This document shows positions 23,755 through 34,100 of a stretch of 64,000 nucleotides of DNA, in pieces. The DNA is from Symbiodinium kawagutii (taxonomy: Eukaryota > Sar > Dinophyceae > Suessiales > Symbiodiniaceae): the NCBI GenBank assembly GCA_009767595.1, contig VSDK01028106.1:9347-73346 (forward strand), in the 5' to 3' direction. The notes under the pieces were generated by a model that did no database searches, was not told the DNA's origin, and was given only the letters and a program-made list of their open reading frames with translations. A program made the position numbers and the translations under genes. Numbering within the stretch: the stretch's first letter is position 1; every line of letters starts with the position of its first letter.

Positions 23755-24650
23755 GTTCATTTATGTTCATTTTGTAGTTAGCTTTTAGTGGCCCTTTTGG
23801 TCGTTGTGGTTGTAGTGGTAGATTGCCGTTGTAGGGCTTTGTAGGTGCAGTGGTTGCTGCACTTGCTGTTGTCATTGTTGTTTCTGAAACTGCCGCTGCT
23901 GCGAGTGTTATTGTTGTGGCCTGCTGTTTGATGATTGTTGTGGGCCTGGACCCGGGTCTCCTCGCAACTCACTGGGTCATCTAGTATTTAGTTCTGTACT
24001 TTGCATCTCTTTCAGTTCACGCGCCATTTTCTCTTGGGTGCCTGCAGTACTGTACCTATTGTTTCCTGTCAATTACAATGTTTTCAGCCCGTTGGATACC
24101 AAAATCGGAGCCCGCAGCCTTTACCTAGCTTTTTAGATTGGGGGCTGCTGATGATGCAAGGCTGTTTGCGGGGGAGTTTGGGGGTTGTGTGGGCAACAAT
24201 GAGGATCATGTCACTTTGCGCACGCTGATGATGATATGCCACAATGGATGGTGTTGATTGATCATGGATGATGGATGATGGATGATGGATGATGGATGAA
24301 GCTGCTTATTGGGGAGCTTGAATGTCTCCGCCTGGGCCAGTGTGTCTCACACATGCAGCTTGTGTGTGTCTCCGCTTGTCGCTTGTGCCGCCACTTCAGT
24401 CTCGCTTGCGCGGACACTTTTGTCTCGCTCGTGTCCTTACTTTTGGCTCCCTTTTGTTTCCTGACTTTTGAATGCCTTGTGTGTCCTAAGCTGAATATTT
24501 GCTCCCTCCTGTACTTACTTTTGACTCTCTTGTGCGTGCCTACTTTGAGTTCCCTTGCGTGTCTTCAATTTTTGATCCCCTTTTGTCCCGCCAGTGCATC
24601 TACTTCTGGCTCCCTTGTGTGTCCTTGATTTTGTCTCGCTTGTGTACTCC
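23755..24650. other. Intronic or intergenic DNA with simple repeats
   Basis: Gtt-rich degenerate sequence occurs at 23800-23940 and gatgatg units at 24262-24297. The stretch 24360-24640 is rich in a loosely repeated ctcccttgtgtgtccttgatttt motif of about 33-40 bases. Confidence 0.4.
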
Positions 24651-24826
24651 CGTATGGGGGTCTCTTAGAATGGAATTCCCCAAAAATGGCTGGTTGATTC
24701 CTTTAAATTGCCAATTTGGGTGTTTCTCCAAATAGGGGACCCCCCAAATCATCCAGTTTATGAACCATTAACTAGTAGTGATAAACCAAGCATTTTTGGG
24801 GTACCCCTACGACTTGAGAAACCACG
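24651..24826. mobile_element. Two overlapping family A palindromic elements
   Basis: A left arm at 24651 (cgtatgggggtctctta) is followed by a second full element from about 24716 (gggtgtttctccaaatagggg to gacttgagaaaccacg). Nested insertion is the simplest reading. Confidence 0.55.
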
Positions 24827-25224
24827 GGCCGTTTGTTTCGCTTGGACATGGACCACCGTTGATTCTGCGCGCTCAAGGCCTCCCTCGCGATGCTTTGAAG
24901 TTGCTTCCGATTTGTTCATGCTGCCGACGTCTATTCGGCACGCCTATCGTCATCTAGTCGTCATCATCATCATCATCATCACAATCTCAGTCGTTAACCC
25001 TCAATAGTCTTTCAATATCTATGATTATCCAAATCATGACCTCATCTCAACCTACCTCCATATATAATCATCAATCCTTAACCATCTCTCTTCCAAACCG
25101 TTACCTCACGTCAACTCACCTCATCTTTTGACCATCATCAACCCACCTCCCCACGGGTCAGTTCACATCCCCCCCACCCATTCACATAGAATGAATCGTG
25201 GTGCTTGCAAGTGATGCAAGTGAG

Positions 25225-25309
25225 ACTTTTTCGGGGGCGCAAGAAAATCACCTGCCCTCCACGTGCCATGGTGAAGCTGGGTGTGCTTGTGGGGCCACCG
25301 CGCCTAGAC
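25225..25309 (+). CDS. Weak candidate exon
   Basis: The frame encoding PRAMVKLGVLVGPPRLD ends before gtgatg and could link 23631-23754 to 26019 in phase, but the acceptor side lacks a pyrimidine tract. Confidence 0.2.
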
Positions 25310-26018
25310 GTGATGACGATGACCATGACAATAACGATGATGTTCACAAGCATTGCTCAAAACGAAAAGCACCGCCCGAGAGTTGATGTTTGTTGCGTTT
25401 TTTTCTTTGTTGTTTTTGGTTGTTGTTGCGAGTTGATGTTTGCGGTTTTGTTCTTTTATTTTTCTCGCAAATGACGGTAGTTGTTCGCTTCCGTTGAATT
25501 GCTTATTGTATGTTATTGTGTGTATGTAGCTATTTTTTGGTTCTTGGTGTTGTTGGTTCTCTCTCAGTTGTTGTCAGCATGCTGCACTCATTACATGGGT
25601 CCAATCAGATATGATATAATGATATATGCCAAGTGAGCACGCATCCCCCAGCAGAAAAGGATTCAAAAAGATTCACAGGGATGCTACTGGCATGCGCTTG
25701 TTTTCCATGTTTCAGAATGCTTAAAAAAAGAACAGCTCAAAGTTCCCCAAATCCAGTTTTTTTTCTCCAGCTATGTTGGCCTGAACCATTACAATCAACT
25801 TTGCCGGTGGGGCAGGTGGTAAACGAATGCAGGCACAGGTTGTCCTTGTGGACTCCCTGGCGACCGGCCAATTATGACTTTGTTCTTCCAAAAGCATAGG
25901 GGAACCGCTAGCTCAACGGTGCTGCCCAAGCACCGGAGGTAAACTGCTAAAACCCAGCTTGATGTTGAGCTGAAACTTGCCAACCAAATTTCCAAAACAA
26001 AACGCTGCGACTTCGCAG

Positions 26019-26126
26019 TTTCCTGGTCCAGGAACCATTTGGATCGATTTCGGCGGAGGCAATCGACAAGATATCCGTCACTTCAGCCTGAGAAGCCTCC
26101 GAGCTGCCATCGGGATGGTGTCGAAG
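26019..26126 (+). CDS. Candidate internal exon, function unknown
   Basis: Follows tgcgacttcgcag. The frame is open for 36 codons (phase 0 in and out) and encodes FPGPGTIWIDFGGGNRQD and then RHFSLRSLRAAIGMVSK. The 3' border would need a GA donor (gaacct); non-canonical GC and GA donors are known in dinoflagellates. All three forward frames and one reverse frame are open here; this one has the best codon third positions. Confidence 0.35.
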
Positions 26127-26559
26127 GAACCTTCGATCAGAATTTTGGAGAAGGGTTGGATGCGCAGGGGGCAGGAGAAAGAACAACAAATTGCATTGGT
26201 TGCCATATGTTGCCATACTTGAGGTGCAACAAGGTGATGTTCGCGAGTTAGTTTTCATTTGTTTATACGCTTCGTACGGGCTTTTTCTGGGGCTCGCCTT
26301 CACTGGCGCCAAAGGTACCCGTGGGTAGAAAATGGCAGTGATGAGATCCAAGCTGATTTTTTGGTGCTAGGAACACTAGGCCAAATCATGATTATAATCA
26401 TTTTTAGTCGGAGCATTTTTCTGAAATAGTACCTTTTTTGGTATGTGTATTTTTTCCGGAGGAATCAACCCTTCGTGTCTTTGTCGTTGCGCGTTGAGTG
26501 TTCTTGGGATGATTTGATGTCAGAGCAAATTTCAAAGTACATATCAAACATTGTCAAAT

Positions 26560-26770
26560 CAAGTCAGCTATGGTAGGACACATGTTTGAGAATAATCAGA
26601 ATAAATGCCAAACTGCATGGTAGAATGGAAGTCAAAGTCTATGGCAAGATGCATGTCACGACCTGTGCAGCATATGCGCTAGAGAGAATGTGAAAATAGA
26701 TGCCAGAAAACATGTCCGAATTCATGTCAGAATGTACATCAATAGAATGTTTGACTGAGAGTGTCAAGAT
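26560..26770. repeat. Degenerate atgtcaga/gcatg repeat
   Basis: Loose repetition of motifs such as catgtca, gccaga and gaatg, without fixed period. Confidence 0.35.
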
Positions 26771-26884
26771 ATGTTTGTTTTTCCAAATGTACGTCAATGT
26801 CATTTTCCTGGTTGGGATGACCTGGAGCAAAGCCATTCTCTTGAGCGCGGAAACATGATTGATTGCGCCCCACGGTGTTTTCAG

Positions 26885-27014
26885 TCACCGCATGTGACCT
26901 CAAGGGGGGCTCGTGCAGCCTTGGTTAGGACCCGGTTTTCCATGACGACATCCGGGAAACTCTGTCGTATGGCACTCATGGAAGTCGCAGAAAGGCTCGC
27001 TGCTGGCTTTGTTG
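26885..27014 (+). CDS. Candidate internal exon, function unknown
   Basis: A clear acceptor, cacggtgttttcag, precedes it and gtttca follows. The frame (phase 0 in, phase 1 out) encodes 43 codons including ARAALVRTRFSMTTSGKL and MALMEVAERLAAGFV. Exit phase fits the next candidate. Not recognised. Confidence 0.45.
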
Positions 27015-27247
27015 GTTTCAATACTCTGAGACGTCGCAATGCACATAATTTTCTGTAAGAAAAGCAGAACTTTGGGGCACCTCACAGTTTTATCCTTTAC
27101 CAATTACATCCAAACACTGAATTTGCGATTTTATGGGCCTGTTGTATGACCTGTAGCATCCTGCGGCTTGGAAGTTGTGAGACCACTGGAATGGAATTTG
27201 TATCATTACCACAATGCCTTCACGACATTTCACGACCAGATCTCAAG

Positions 27248-27319
27248 AGGTCCCTGAAGACAAAATGAAAAAAGTGCTGAAAGATGTAGGGCTAGAGAAG
27301 AGCCTCGATGCTTGGCAGG
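27248..27319 (+). CDS. Candidate internal exon, charged helix
   Basis: Follows gaccagatctcaag and ends before gtgaca. Encodes VPEDKMKKVLKDVGLEKSL, a charged amphipathic helix. Phase 1 in matches 26885-27014. Another acceptor (ttcacgaccag) is eight bases upstream in the wrong phase. Confidence 0.4.
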
Positions 27320-27579
27320 GTGACATTAGTGTTGCGCGTTGAATGCCAGGATCCACCTGCATCCCAAAATAGTGTTCGCCGTTCATTGCGAATTGAGCTC
27401 AAGTTGTTTCGATTTTTGTAGATCAGGGTCGAATCTTTTGTAAAGTTATTCATTATTTTGTCCTTGATTTAAATTGTTATTGATTGGATGTTATTGGTTG
27501 AATCGTGTTTTGATTTTTGGGGAACAGGAATAAGCATCAGTTTGGTGAATATTATAGCTCAAGAAGACTCCCTCATTAG

Positions 27580-28015
27580 CTCAATGTCAGCTCTCGCTCT
27601 CTCTCTCTCGCTTCGCACTTTTGCTCAATGTCAGCTCTCTCGTGACTACGTTGCTCAGTGTCAGCTCTTTCAAGACTGCTTTGCTCAATAGCCTCTCTCT
27701 CGTGAAAGCTCTGCTCAACGTCAGCTCTATCATGACTGCGTTTCTCAGTGCCAGCTCTGTCATGACTACGTTGCTCAGTGTAAGCTTTTTCATGCAAGCT
27801 CTGATCAATGTCAGCTCTCTTAGACTATGTTGCTCAATGTCAGCTCTTTCATGACAGCTTTGCTCAATGTCAGCTTTCTCATGACTACGTTTCTCAGTGT
27901 CAGGTCTCTCATGAAGGTTTTGCTCAATGTCAGCTCTGTTTTGGCGTCGCTTCTCAACGTCAACTCTCCCCTGACATCTCTTTTGAGTGTCAGTTCTCTC
28001 TTGCCTTCCCCATTT
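27580..28015. repeat. 30-base minisatellite
   Basis: The marker tcagct recurs every 30 bases (27631, 27661, 27721, 27751, 27811, 27840, 27870, 27930 and 27990), in all about fourteen units of the type gtcagctctctcatgactac plus a ttgctca block. Because the period is a multiple of three, long decapeptide-repeat frames open on both strands; on the minus strand the unit reads HERADIEQ. I consider these incidental because the block lies between two plus-strand candidate exons. Confidence 0.85.
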
Positions 28016-28095
28016 CAGCGCTGTTGTGACATCGTGTGCTTGGTTGTGCAAATGTTTGACGAGCAGCTAGTTCTTTCGATAGCTTAGCATTTCAG

Positions 28096-28173
28096 AAGCA
28101 ACTTGTGAAGCGTTTTGCCGGCTGTGCTGCAATTGAAACGGCTGGGTTGGAATCATCCAAAAAGGAACTGCAG
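28096..28173 (+). CDS. Candidate internal exon, function unknown
   Basis: Exactly 26 codons between agcttagcatttcag and gtgatg (phase 0 in and out), directly after the minisatellite. Encodes KQLVKRFAGCAAIETAGLES and SKKELQ. Borders are close to the animal/plant consensus. Confidence 0.47.
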
Positions 28174-28339
28174 GTGATGGAAATGTATCAAATTTGGTTG
28201 TCCTTCGCTTTCTGGTTCATGATCTTTTTTCCATGGACCAAGTATGTGGAAATTGTTTCTTTGTTTTCTTCGCTTCTATTGCTCAGGATTTGTATTCCTT
28301 CATGTCTCATCATTTCTCCAATTTTGACCTCGTTTCAAG

Positions 28340-28785
28340 AAAGTAGCATGTGACAGGATGTGGGATGAAGTATCAAGTAGTCACTAGTGTGCAGTAGGTG
28401 GAAAATAGCATGAACATAGCAGGAACCAGCGAGTAGTGAGCAGCAAACTAGAAAGTGGCTAGCAGTGAGTGGGAAGTAGCAGGTGGAGAACAGAAAGTAG
28501 CAAGTAGAGAGCAGCAAGTGACACAGCATGCAGTGGGTCGGAAGAAAGAAGTACAAAGCAGCAAATGGTAGGAAGTGCCAAGAAGGTGGAAGGAAGTAAA
28601 TAGAAAGTAGATATCAGGGTTGCAAGTAGGAGACAGAAAGTAGGAAAAAAGTTCTTCGAGCACCATGTGCAAAGTAGGAGCTAAAAAACGTAATTAGGTA
28701 TAAAGCAGAATTATGATGAATTATGTAGAAGTGGGAAGTAGTAAACAGAAAGTGAACCACATGAAGAAGTAGCAAGGAGCAAGCA
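28340..28785. repeat. Purine-rich agtagcaag degenerate repeat
   Basis: Loose copies of agtagca, gagcagcaa and gaaagtagc without a fixed period; about 450 bases. Confidence 0.6.
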
Positions 28786-29303
28786 AGTTCTCTAAGATTT
28801 CACTATTGAGTTTCCCTCGAGGGCCCTTGGTCTACCCCTTAGAAATCCCACGATTTGAAAGTGGTTGGGTTTTCTGAAAACAATGATTGTGCAATAAGAC
28901 ATGTGCTGAGCAGAGGCAGTTGCTGCCAAGTTCCATCAAGCCAAAGGGGATACTGTTTTGACTCGAAGTAGCGCAAGCCAAACCGGAATAGACCAACTCG
29001 CCCCAAAAACAGGGTTACCACACAAATCAAGAAGCACTACCTCAATTAGAATTGCGGCCAGTAATCAGTTGAGCAAGTCGCCCGGTTGACCATCGATTTG
29101 GTACCTGTGCAGCATGGTATAGCAGGGTCAACAACGCCATGGGATGTATATTATAATATGTGTGTAGCTTACGTATAGTATTCATTTCTGCGCATTAGTA
29201 TTGTTTTACATGCACCAAACAGGGACCACAAATAGAACTTAATCTGACAGTTTTTTGCTAGCAACCACCAAAATGTGGGAGAAAATGCCTACCTTGCTGC
29301 ACC

Positions 29304-29372
29304 CATGTGGTGGTTTCTCCTAGTGGCGAATATTAGATGATTTGGGGTAACCCGATTTTGAGAACCCCCATG
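29304..29372. mobile_element. Family A palindromic element, internally deleted
   Basis: Arms catgtggtggtttctcc and ttttgagaacccccatg are kept and only about 35 bases remain between them. Confidence 0.6.
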
Positions 29373-29451
29373 ATTGTTTCATGGCTGCGAGGGAAAGTGC
29401 ATCATCCTTGGCTACCCAACTGATTGAACCGTGAAAAATGTGTAAACGAAG

Positions 29452-29513
29452 GTAACACCAACCTGCCGCTGGCACTTGTGCAAGATTTGGATTCTGACAG
29501 GGCTCTTGAGAAG
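29452..29513 (+). CDS. Candidate internal exon
   Basis: Ends before gttgtg; the frame encoding NLPLALVQDLDSDRALEK is acidic and protein-like. The acceptor (aaacgaag) is weak and phases do not match neighbours. Confidence 0.3.
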
Positions 29514-29598
29514 GTTGTGTTGATTAAGAACCAAGACATGAGTGTTCAGGGCGGTTCCTGGCAAGTGCGCATGCTCTCATAGTGTTTCTTGAGCGCAG

Positions 29599-29622
29599 TT
29601 GCTAAGGAAATGTTCGCAAAAG
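29599..29622 (+). CDS. Candidate 24-base micro-exon
   Basis: Lies between cttgagcgcag and gttttg; in phase 1 it encodes AKEMFAK and its exit phase fits the terminal exon at 29640. Small size keeps confidence low. Confidence 0.25.
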
Positions 29623-29639
29623 GTTTTGCCATCTCACAG

Positions 29640-29911
29640 AGGGTTCGAATCACCTAGCTGAGGACCAAAAGATTGAAATGTATCGAGACGAAAAGATGCA
29701 ATTTGCACTCCAAAGGAAGAGAGCAAGCATTTTAAATGGTGAGAGAAGAGAATTGACTGAATCGGAGAAGGAGAAGTTGCGCGAACTGAAGCGCCTCTCA
29801 AAAACCGGATTGGATAACAAGGAGAAGCGAAGGCTAGTAGGGCGTCGTTTCCAAGTCGGGGCTAGATCCAAGTACTGGAGCAACAGGATCAGTATCAGCC
29901 AGCAGCATTGA
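29640..29911 (+). CDS. Candidate terminal exon, basic coiled-coil-like protein
   Basis: Follows the acceptor ttttgccatctcacag and runs open for 90 codons to a TGA stop at 29909-29911. It encodes a highly charged peptide with AEDQKIEMYRDEKMQFALQR, TESEKEKLRELKRLS and KEKRRLVGRRFQVG, consistent with a long helix followed by an Arg-rich tail. As the last and longest exon it would give the C-terminus of the plus-strand gene. A start at the internal ATG (29678) is possible if it were a separate small gene, but no promoter-like sequence supports that. Not recognised. Confidence 0.5.
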
Positions 29912-31020
29912 TCCAAAAGTCAAGGTACATTGGAAGGAACAGAACTATGGTTTTCCAAGCCATGAAGCTTTAAAGTTAAACACCTTTAAGCTACTTGTCC
30001 TATGATTATACAGCAATGCAATAATCGAACGTCAAATCAAAGATTGACGCACCTAGATGTACTAGATTTGTCGAATCAAAGGAATGTACAACTCGGTCCA
30101 TGAAAGAAATTGTTCAAAATGCAACAACATTGTTTGGAGCAGGTTGTCAAAATAGGATCTATCATGCATAGCTACGGTATGATCGGCAATGGGGATGACA
30201 CTAATATCTGGCAACGAGTTGCAAATTGAATTGGCTTGCGAGGCTGCATGATGTTTTCTCATGGTGCAATAATTTGCATGGCCATCATGAGGGCTCCATG
30301 TTTTTTTGAGTTGAACCAGTTGCCAAAGGGACAAAGTGTGTGTCTGTGTGTGTGAGTTGTTCATATGTGGCTTTTGTTCTTGCCAGGCTGGCAATAGCCC
30401 GGTGTTTGATCAAAGATGCCACGGACCAACCCATCGTGGTGCCTTTGTTGCACATTGGGAGACTGATTCGCTTGTCTTGTTTGTGAGTAGAATGAAATCA
30501 TTGCCCGTGTTGGTTAAATCTTTTGTTAACCCTTAATAAGTATTCAATCTTGTTGGTTATTTTGTTTTTGAACCCAATATGTATTTAAACTTACTTGTTG
30601 ATGTACGGTTCAATATACCGGATGCTAAAATAATGACTGTGCGGACATCCAGACACAGCTGATTTGGTTCAGTTTTGAGTGTTCATACTATACCAGCAAT
30701 GTGTTCTATCGAAATGGCAATTCCATTCGTGGTTTGGCCTAAACAGATTGTTTGACAGCATGACTGATTGTTTAGAGAGTTCATGTTCTCGGGCAGAAGC
30801 CAACAGAGATTCGACATCATTTGTGTGACATGCACGGATCTGAATTTCAGGAATTCTCAGTTCTCCGAAGTACTACCTATAGGGTCTCCGAAGTACTACC
30901 TTTAGGGGGTTGTCCACAAATTAGATGCCGCAAACCCCTGGCAAAATGACCATCATACATCCACAGAATAGCGTGGGTTTGCCCCAACCTCTGGATTCGT
31001 CGTTTTTCTTGAGAGATTCC
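29912..31020. other. Probable intergenic region
   Basis: No exon-like segment. A short TG run (30336-30356) and a direct repeat of ctccgaagtactacct (30865-30902) are present. Confidence 0.4.
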
Positions 31021-31093
31021 ATGTGTTGGTTTTTCAATAGCTGGGGGTACCCCCAAATTATATTTAACCATTTGTCAGTGGGTCAAAACCCTG
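31021..31093. mobile_element. Left remnants of nested family A and C elements beside the retrotransposon
   Basis: The stretch ttggtttttcaatagctggg with gggtacccccaaatta resembles a family A left half. It is followed by the family C left arm ending tgggtcaaaaccctg (31079-31093), where the retrotransposon begins. The matching family C remainder lies at 40592-40711. Confidence 0.55.
31079..31093. repeat. Target-site duplication, 3' side of retrotransposon
   Basis: The 15-base tgggtcaaaaccctg is identical to 40592-40606. In an undisturbed family C copy (for example 41660-41775) this motif occurs once at that point, followed by t-ccccctggttcccc, as on the far side of the retrotransposon. Confidence 0.7.
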
Positions 31094-31146
31094 TTTTATT
31101 CCGCTAGTGCCACAACGATGAATGGCTGCCTGATCTCGTTTGATGA

Positions 31147-34100
31147 TCATGGCAAAAGAGAAACACCCATGTCCCAGTCCCTGGCTTTTGCGCCATGGCC
31201 AGGGAGAGACCCTACAAATTTCGCCAGCTGGGTTAGCTCACACTGGCTTAAGTGCGGTCTTGCACCTTCCAAAAGGCCGTACCCAAAGGCCTGGTTCATC
31301 CTCAACATCTTCCGTGGAAAAAAGGTACATTCCTGAGGAATGAGCAATCCAGGTTGAGCAAATTGAGCCACAAACATCCTGATCCAACGCATCAACGTAG
31401 AATATGTTGCCTCTGTTTGCCCCTGCACATCTGGAGGCATCACCCTGCATCGACACCAGAAAATGAAAGCCAATTCCGCAATGGAAGTAGCCGCACCTGG
31501 GTTAATTCTCCACCGCAGTTGTTGCCAAAATCTACTAGAGGTATCCCACATAGTCGGTCCCCACTGCCAGTTGTCCGGAATGGTCAAAGGTTGACTAAGG
31601 GTCCACGGATAGTCTTCACTTCGAAAATGCCAATCCCACCTAGGGAACCGTTCCGTAAACTCCTCATGAAGGTCCTGATTTGCATCGACTTCAATCTCAA
31701 TGTTGTTGTTGGAATTTTGTTCCTCTGAAGGCTTTTGTTCCTGAAGGAGTACCGAAAGACGACACAGCCATGCCCTATGTATCGTGATATGATGCCTCCA
31801 AGAGTTCAGAGTTGCAGTGCTCAGAGGCATTGCCTGTTTGATGGCATCAAAGCATCTATCGTTACCGTTGTTCCGCGGTTCCCGCTTCAATTCCAAAGAG
31901 AAGTCAGCTCTAGGGCGTAGTTCAACCTTCAACGGCTGGTTTCGAGCCAGTTGCATCAGTTCTTCTAAGATCTCCGAAAATTCAGTACCTGGTGGTACTG
32001 TACCTCTTGCGATTGTTGCATCCCACAACCGAAGTGTACTCTTACATTCCACGAGGAAGACAAGAGGCCCCCTCCATCGTCGCGCAGCATACACCATAGC
32101 CAGCAAGGAAATCTGCAGTTTGTTGGCAAAAGGGTCACACCAGGAATGTTGTGCATCTTCACCCGTAAGAAGGTTATAGACATCCCATCCAGCAGTTCGA
32201 GAGAAAAAATGGTCAGGGTTCCCCAAACCAGCACTCACCCAAACACGCATCTCCACAGAATGAAGTTGTTCCACGGGTGCAGTTCCCGCAGCGTTAGCAT
32301 GAGCAATGCAGTCCAACAAGTATTGGGGGGTCTGAAAAATGCCATGAGTGTAGAGCAGCTCCTGGTCAGCAAACAGGTAACCGGGGTTACCCAGAATTCT
32401 GCGGACTCCTTCACAATGACACGTCAAATGTTGAATGTCTTCGTGATCATGATCGCAAAAACGGCAACGTTCACTATCTAGGAGGTCGGCCTGGTAAAGA
32501 CGATTCGCAGTTGGCAAACATCCTGTCATCGGAGACGGCAAGATGGTAGAGTCATAGGCCTCAGGTTGCCATGGGTTGCGGGGGTCCCAGGGGTGTGCTA
32601 CCTCTCCATCCACTACACCTGATCCGGAACCAGACGCATCCTGGCGACCAGAATGACAAAACTCCTGGAACAAATGTTGGGTGCAAGCGATTCTACAGAT
32701 CCTAGCAAGCATCTTTGGGGGTAAGTCAGAAAGCCGCATTGACTTCCCCATGAAAACCGCACCAAAGGGAGGAACAAACTGAATGTGCAAGGTTTCGGTT
32801 GCTTTAACAAAGGCATCCAACAAGCCCCGAGCAACAATCTTGTTTTGTCGGCAAAGGTCTTTCCAAAGTTCAGCAAAAATGGGATCCTTTCTCCATCTAG
32901 CTACGATGTTTTGCACTACCCTCGAAGCAATGGCCAAAGCCGGGTGGCATAAAGCAGGGTTTGTGAAAGACATGAAAAGCAAATGAATGGATCTCCAATG
33001 GGGACGGTTTCCCCACAAAGCTGCAGCCACGGTGCTGGCTAACTTGTCAATAGACATTTTAGGCCAAGGCTTGATCTCTGGATGGTACAACAGCTTAGGT
33101 ATGGCCTTGACGGAGATGAGGTAGGCCTTTTTCTGCATGGCTATGGGAAGGAATCCTATGTCATGGATGGTATTACGAATGATCTGCGAAGTGGATCCAG
33201 CATCTACGGTACGGTTCTGGGCTGAGGTTTTGATGAATGTGCCCAAGCACTGAAAGGCATCAACGATTGGGACATCAGGGACTCTCTGCTTGACCATGGT
33301 TTTGGCCTTGGGAGTAGTGGCCCAAGCTTCACTCTTCAACAGGTTGAACTTCTGTCCTACCAACTGGTCGTATAGTTTGGTGGCATCCAGCGCAGCACAC
33401 AGATTATCAAAGTCATTGCCACTGGCCATAAGGTAGGCATCGTCGATGAACGCATAATGATCTACGTTGGGAATGCTGCTAATGACTACCGCCCATCCCG
33501 TCATAAGGATGTTCACAGCGAGAACACTAGCTGAATCACCTTGGGCAACTCCATTCGTTGAAGGGAGTGGTTGGGGATCAACAAATTCTCCAACTGTCAA
33601 GATGCGTTTGAAAGACGCATAGACTTGGGACCAAACATTGATGAAAGCTTGGGGAAGTCCAAGATGCAATCCTAACTCACAAATGAGATGAGGGCAAATC
33701 CTGTCGAAACACTTACTGCGGTCAAGCTTGAACCCAATGAGATCTTGTTTATGACACACCGCAAGCTCAACCTTGGCAGCGATCTTGTGAGCAACATCAC
33801 TTGGCTGTCTTTTAGCTATACCTCCTGCTAGAGAAGGTGGGAACACCCTAGATTGCCATTCTGCAAGGTCATGAAAACGGTATTTTGTGTACAAGAGATA
33901 CGGGATGGACATCAAGGAAATCAACCTTTTGTCGATGGGCTGATTAGTTTTCCCCCCGGGCTTGGGTAGCATGACAAGGCGGGCGATGTGGAATATCTTC
34001 GGCAGAGGTTTGCCCTGCTCTATCTGGGTCCACAGTTGACACCATGGCTTGAAGTTCACCGAAGGAAGTGCTTGAAGCTCACGAGTGCGCCAACCATCAA

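Noticed and set aside
25947-26351. Minus-strand frame of 134 codons
   Set aside because: It overlaps a plus-strand segment with better codon third positions and a splice-like acceptor; composition is not protein-like at the ends.
27580-28015. CRISPR-like regular repeats
   Set aside because: Units are contiguous and degenerate without unique spacers; a eukaryotic minisatellite.
29642-29652. tRNA B-box-like ggttcgaatcac
   Set aside because: The arms that should form the T-stem do not pair, and no D-arm or acceptor stem is found; the segment is better explained as part of a coding exon.
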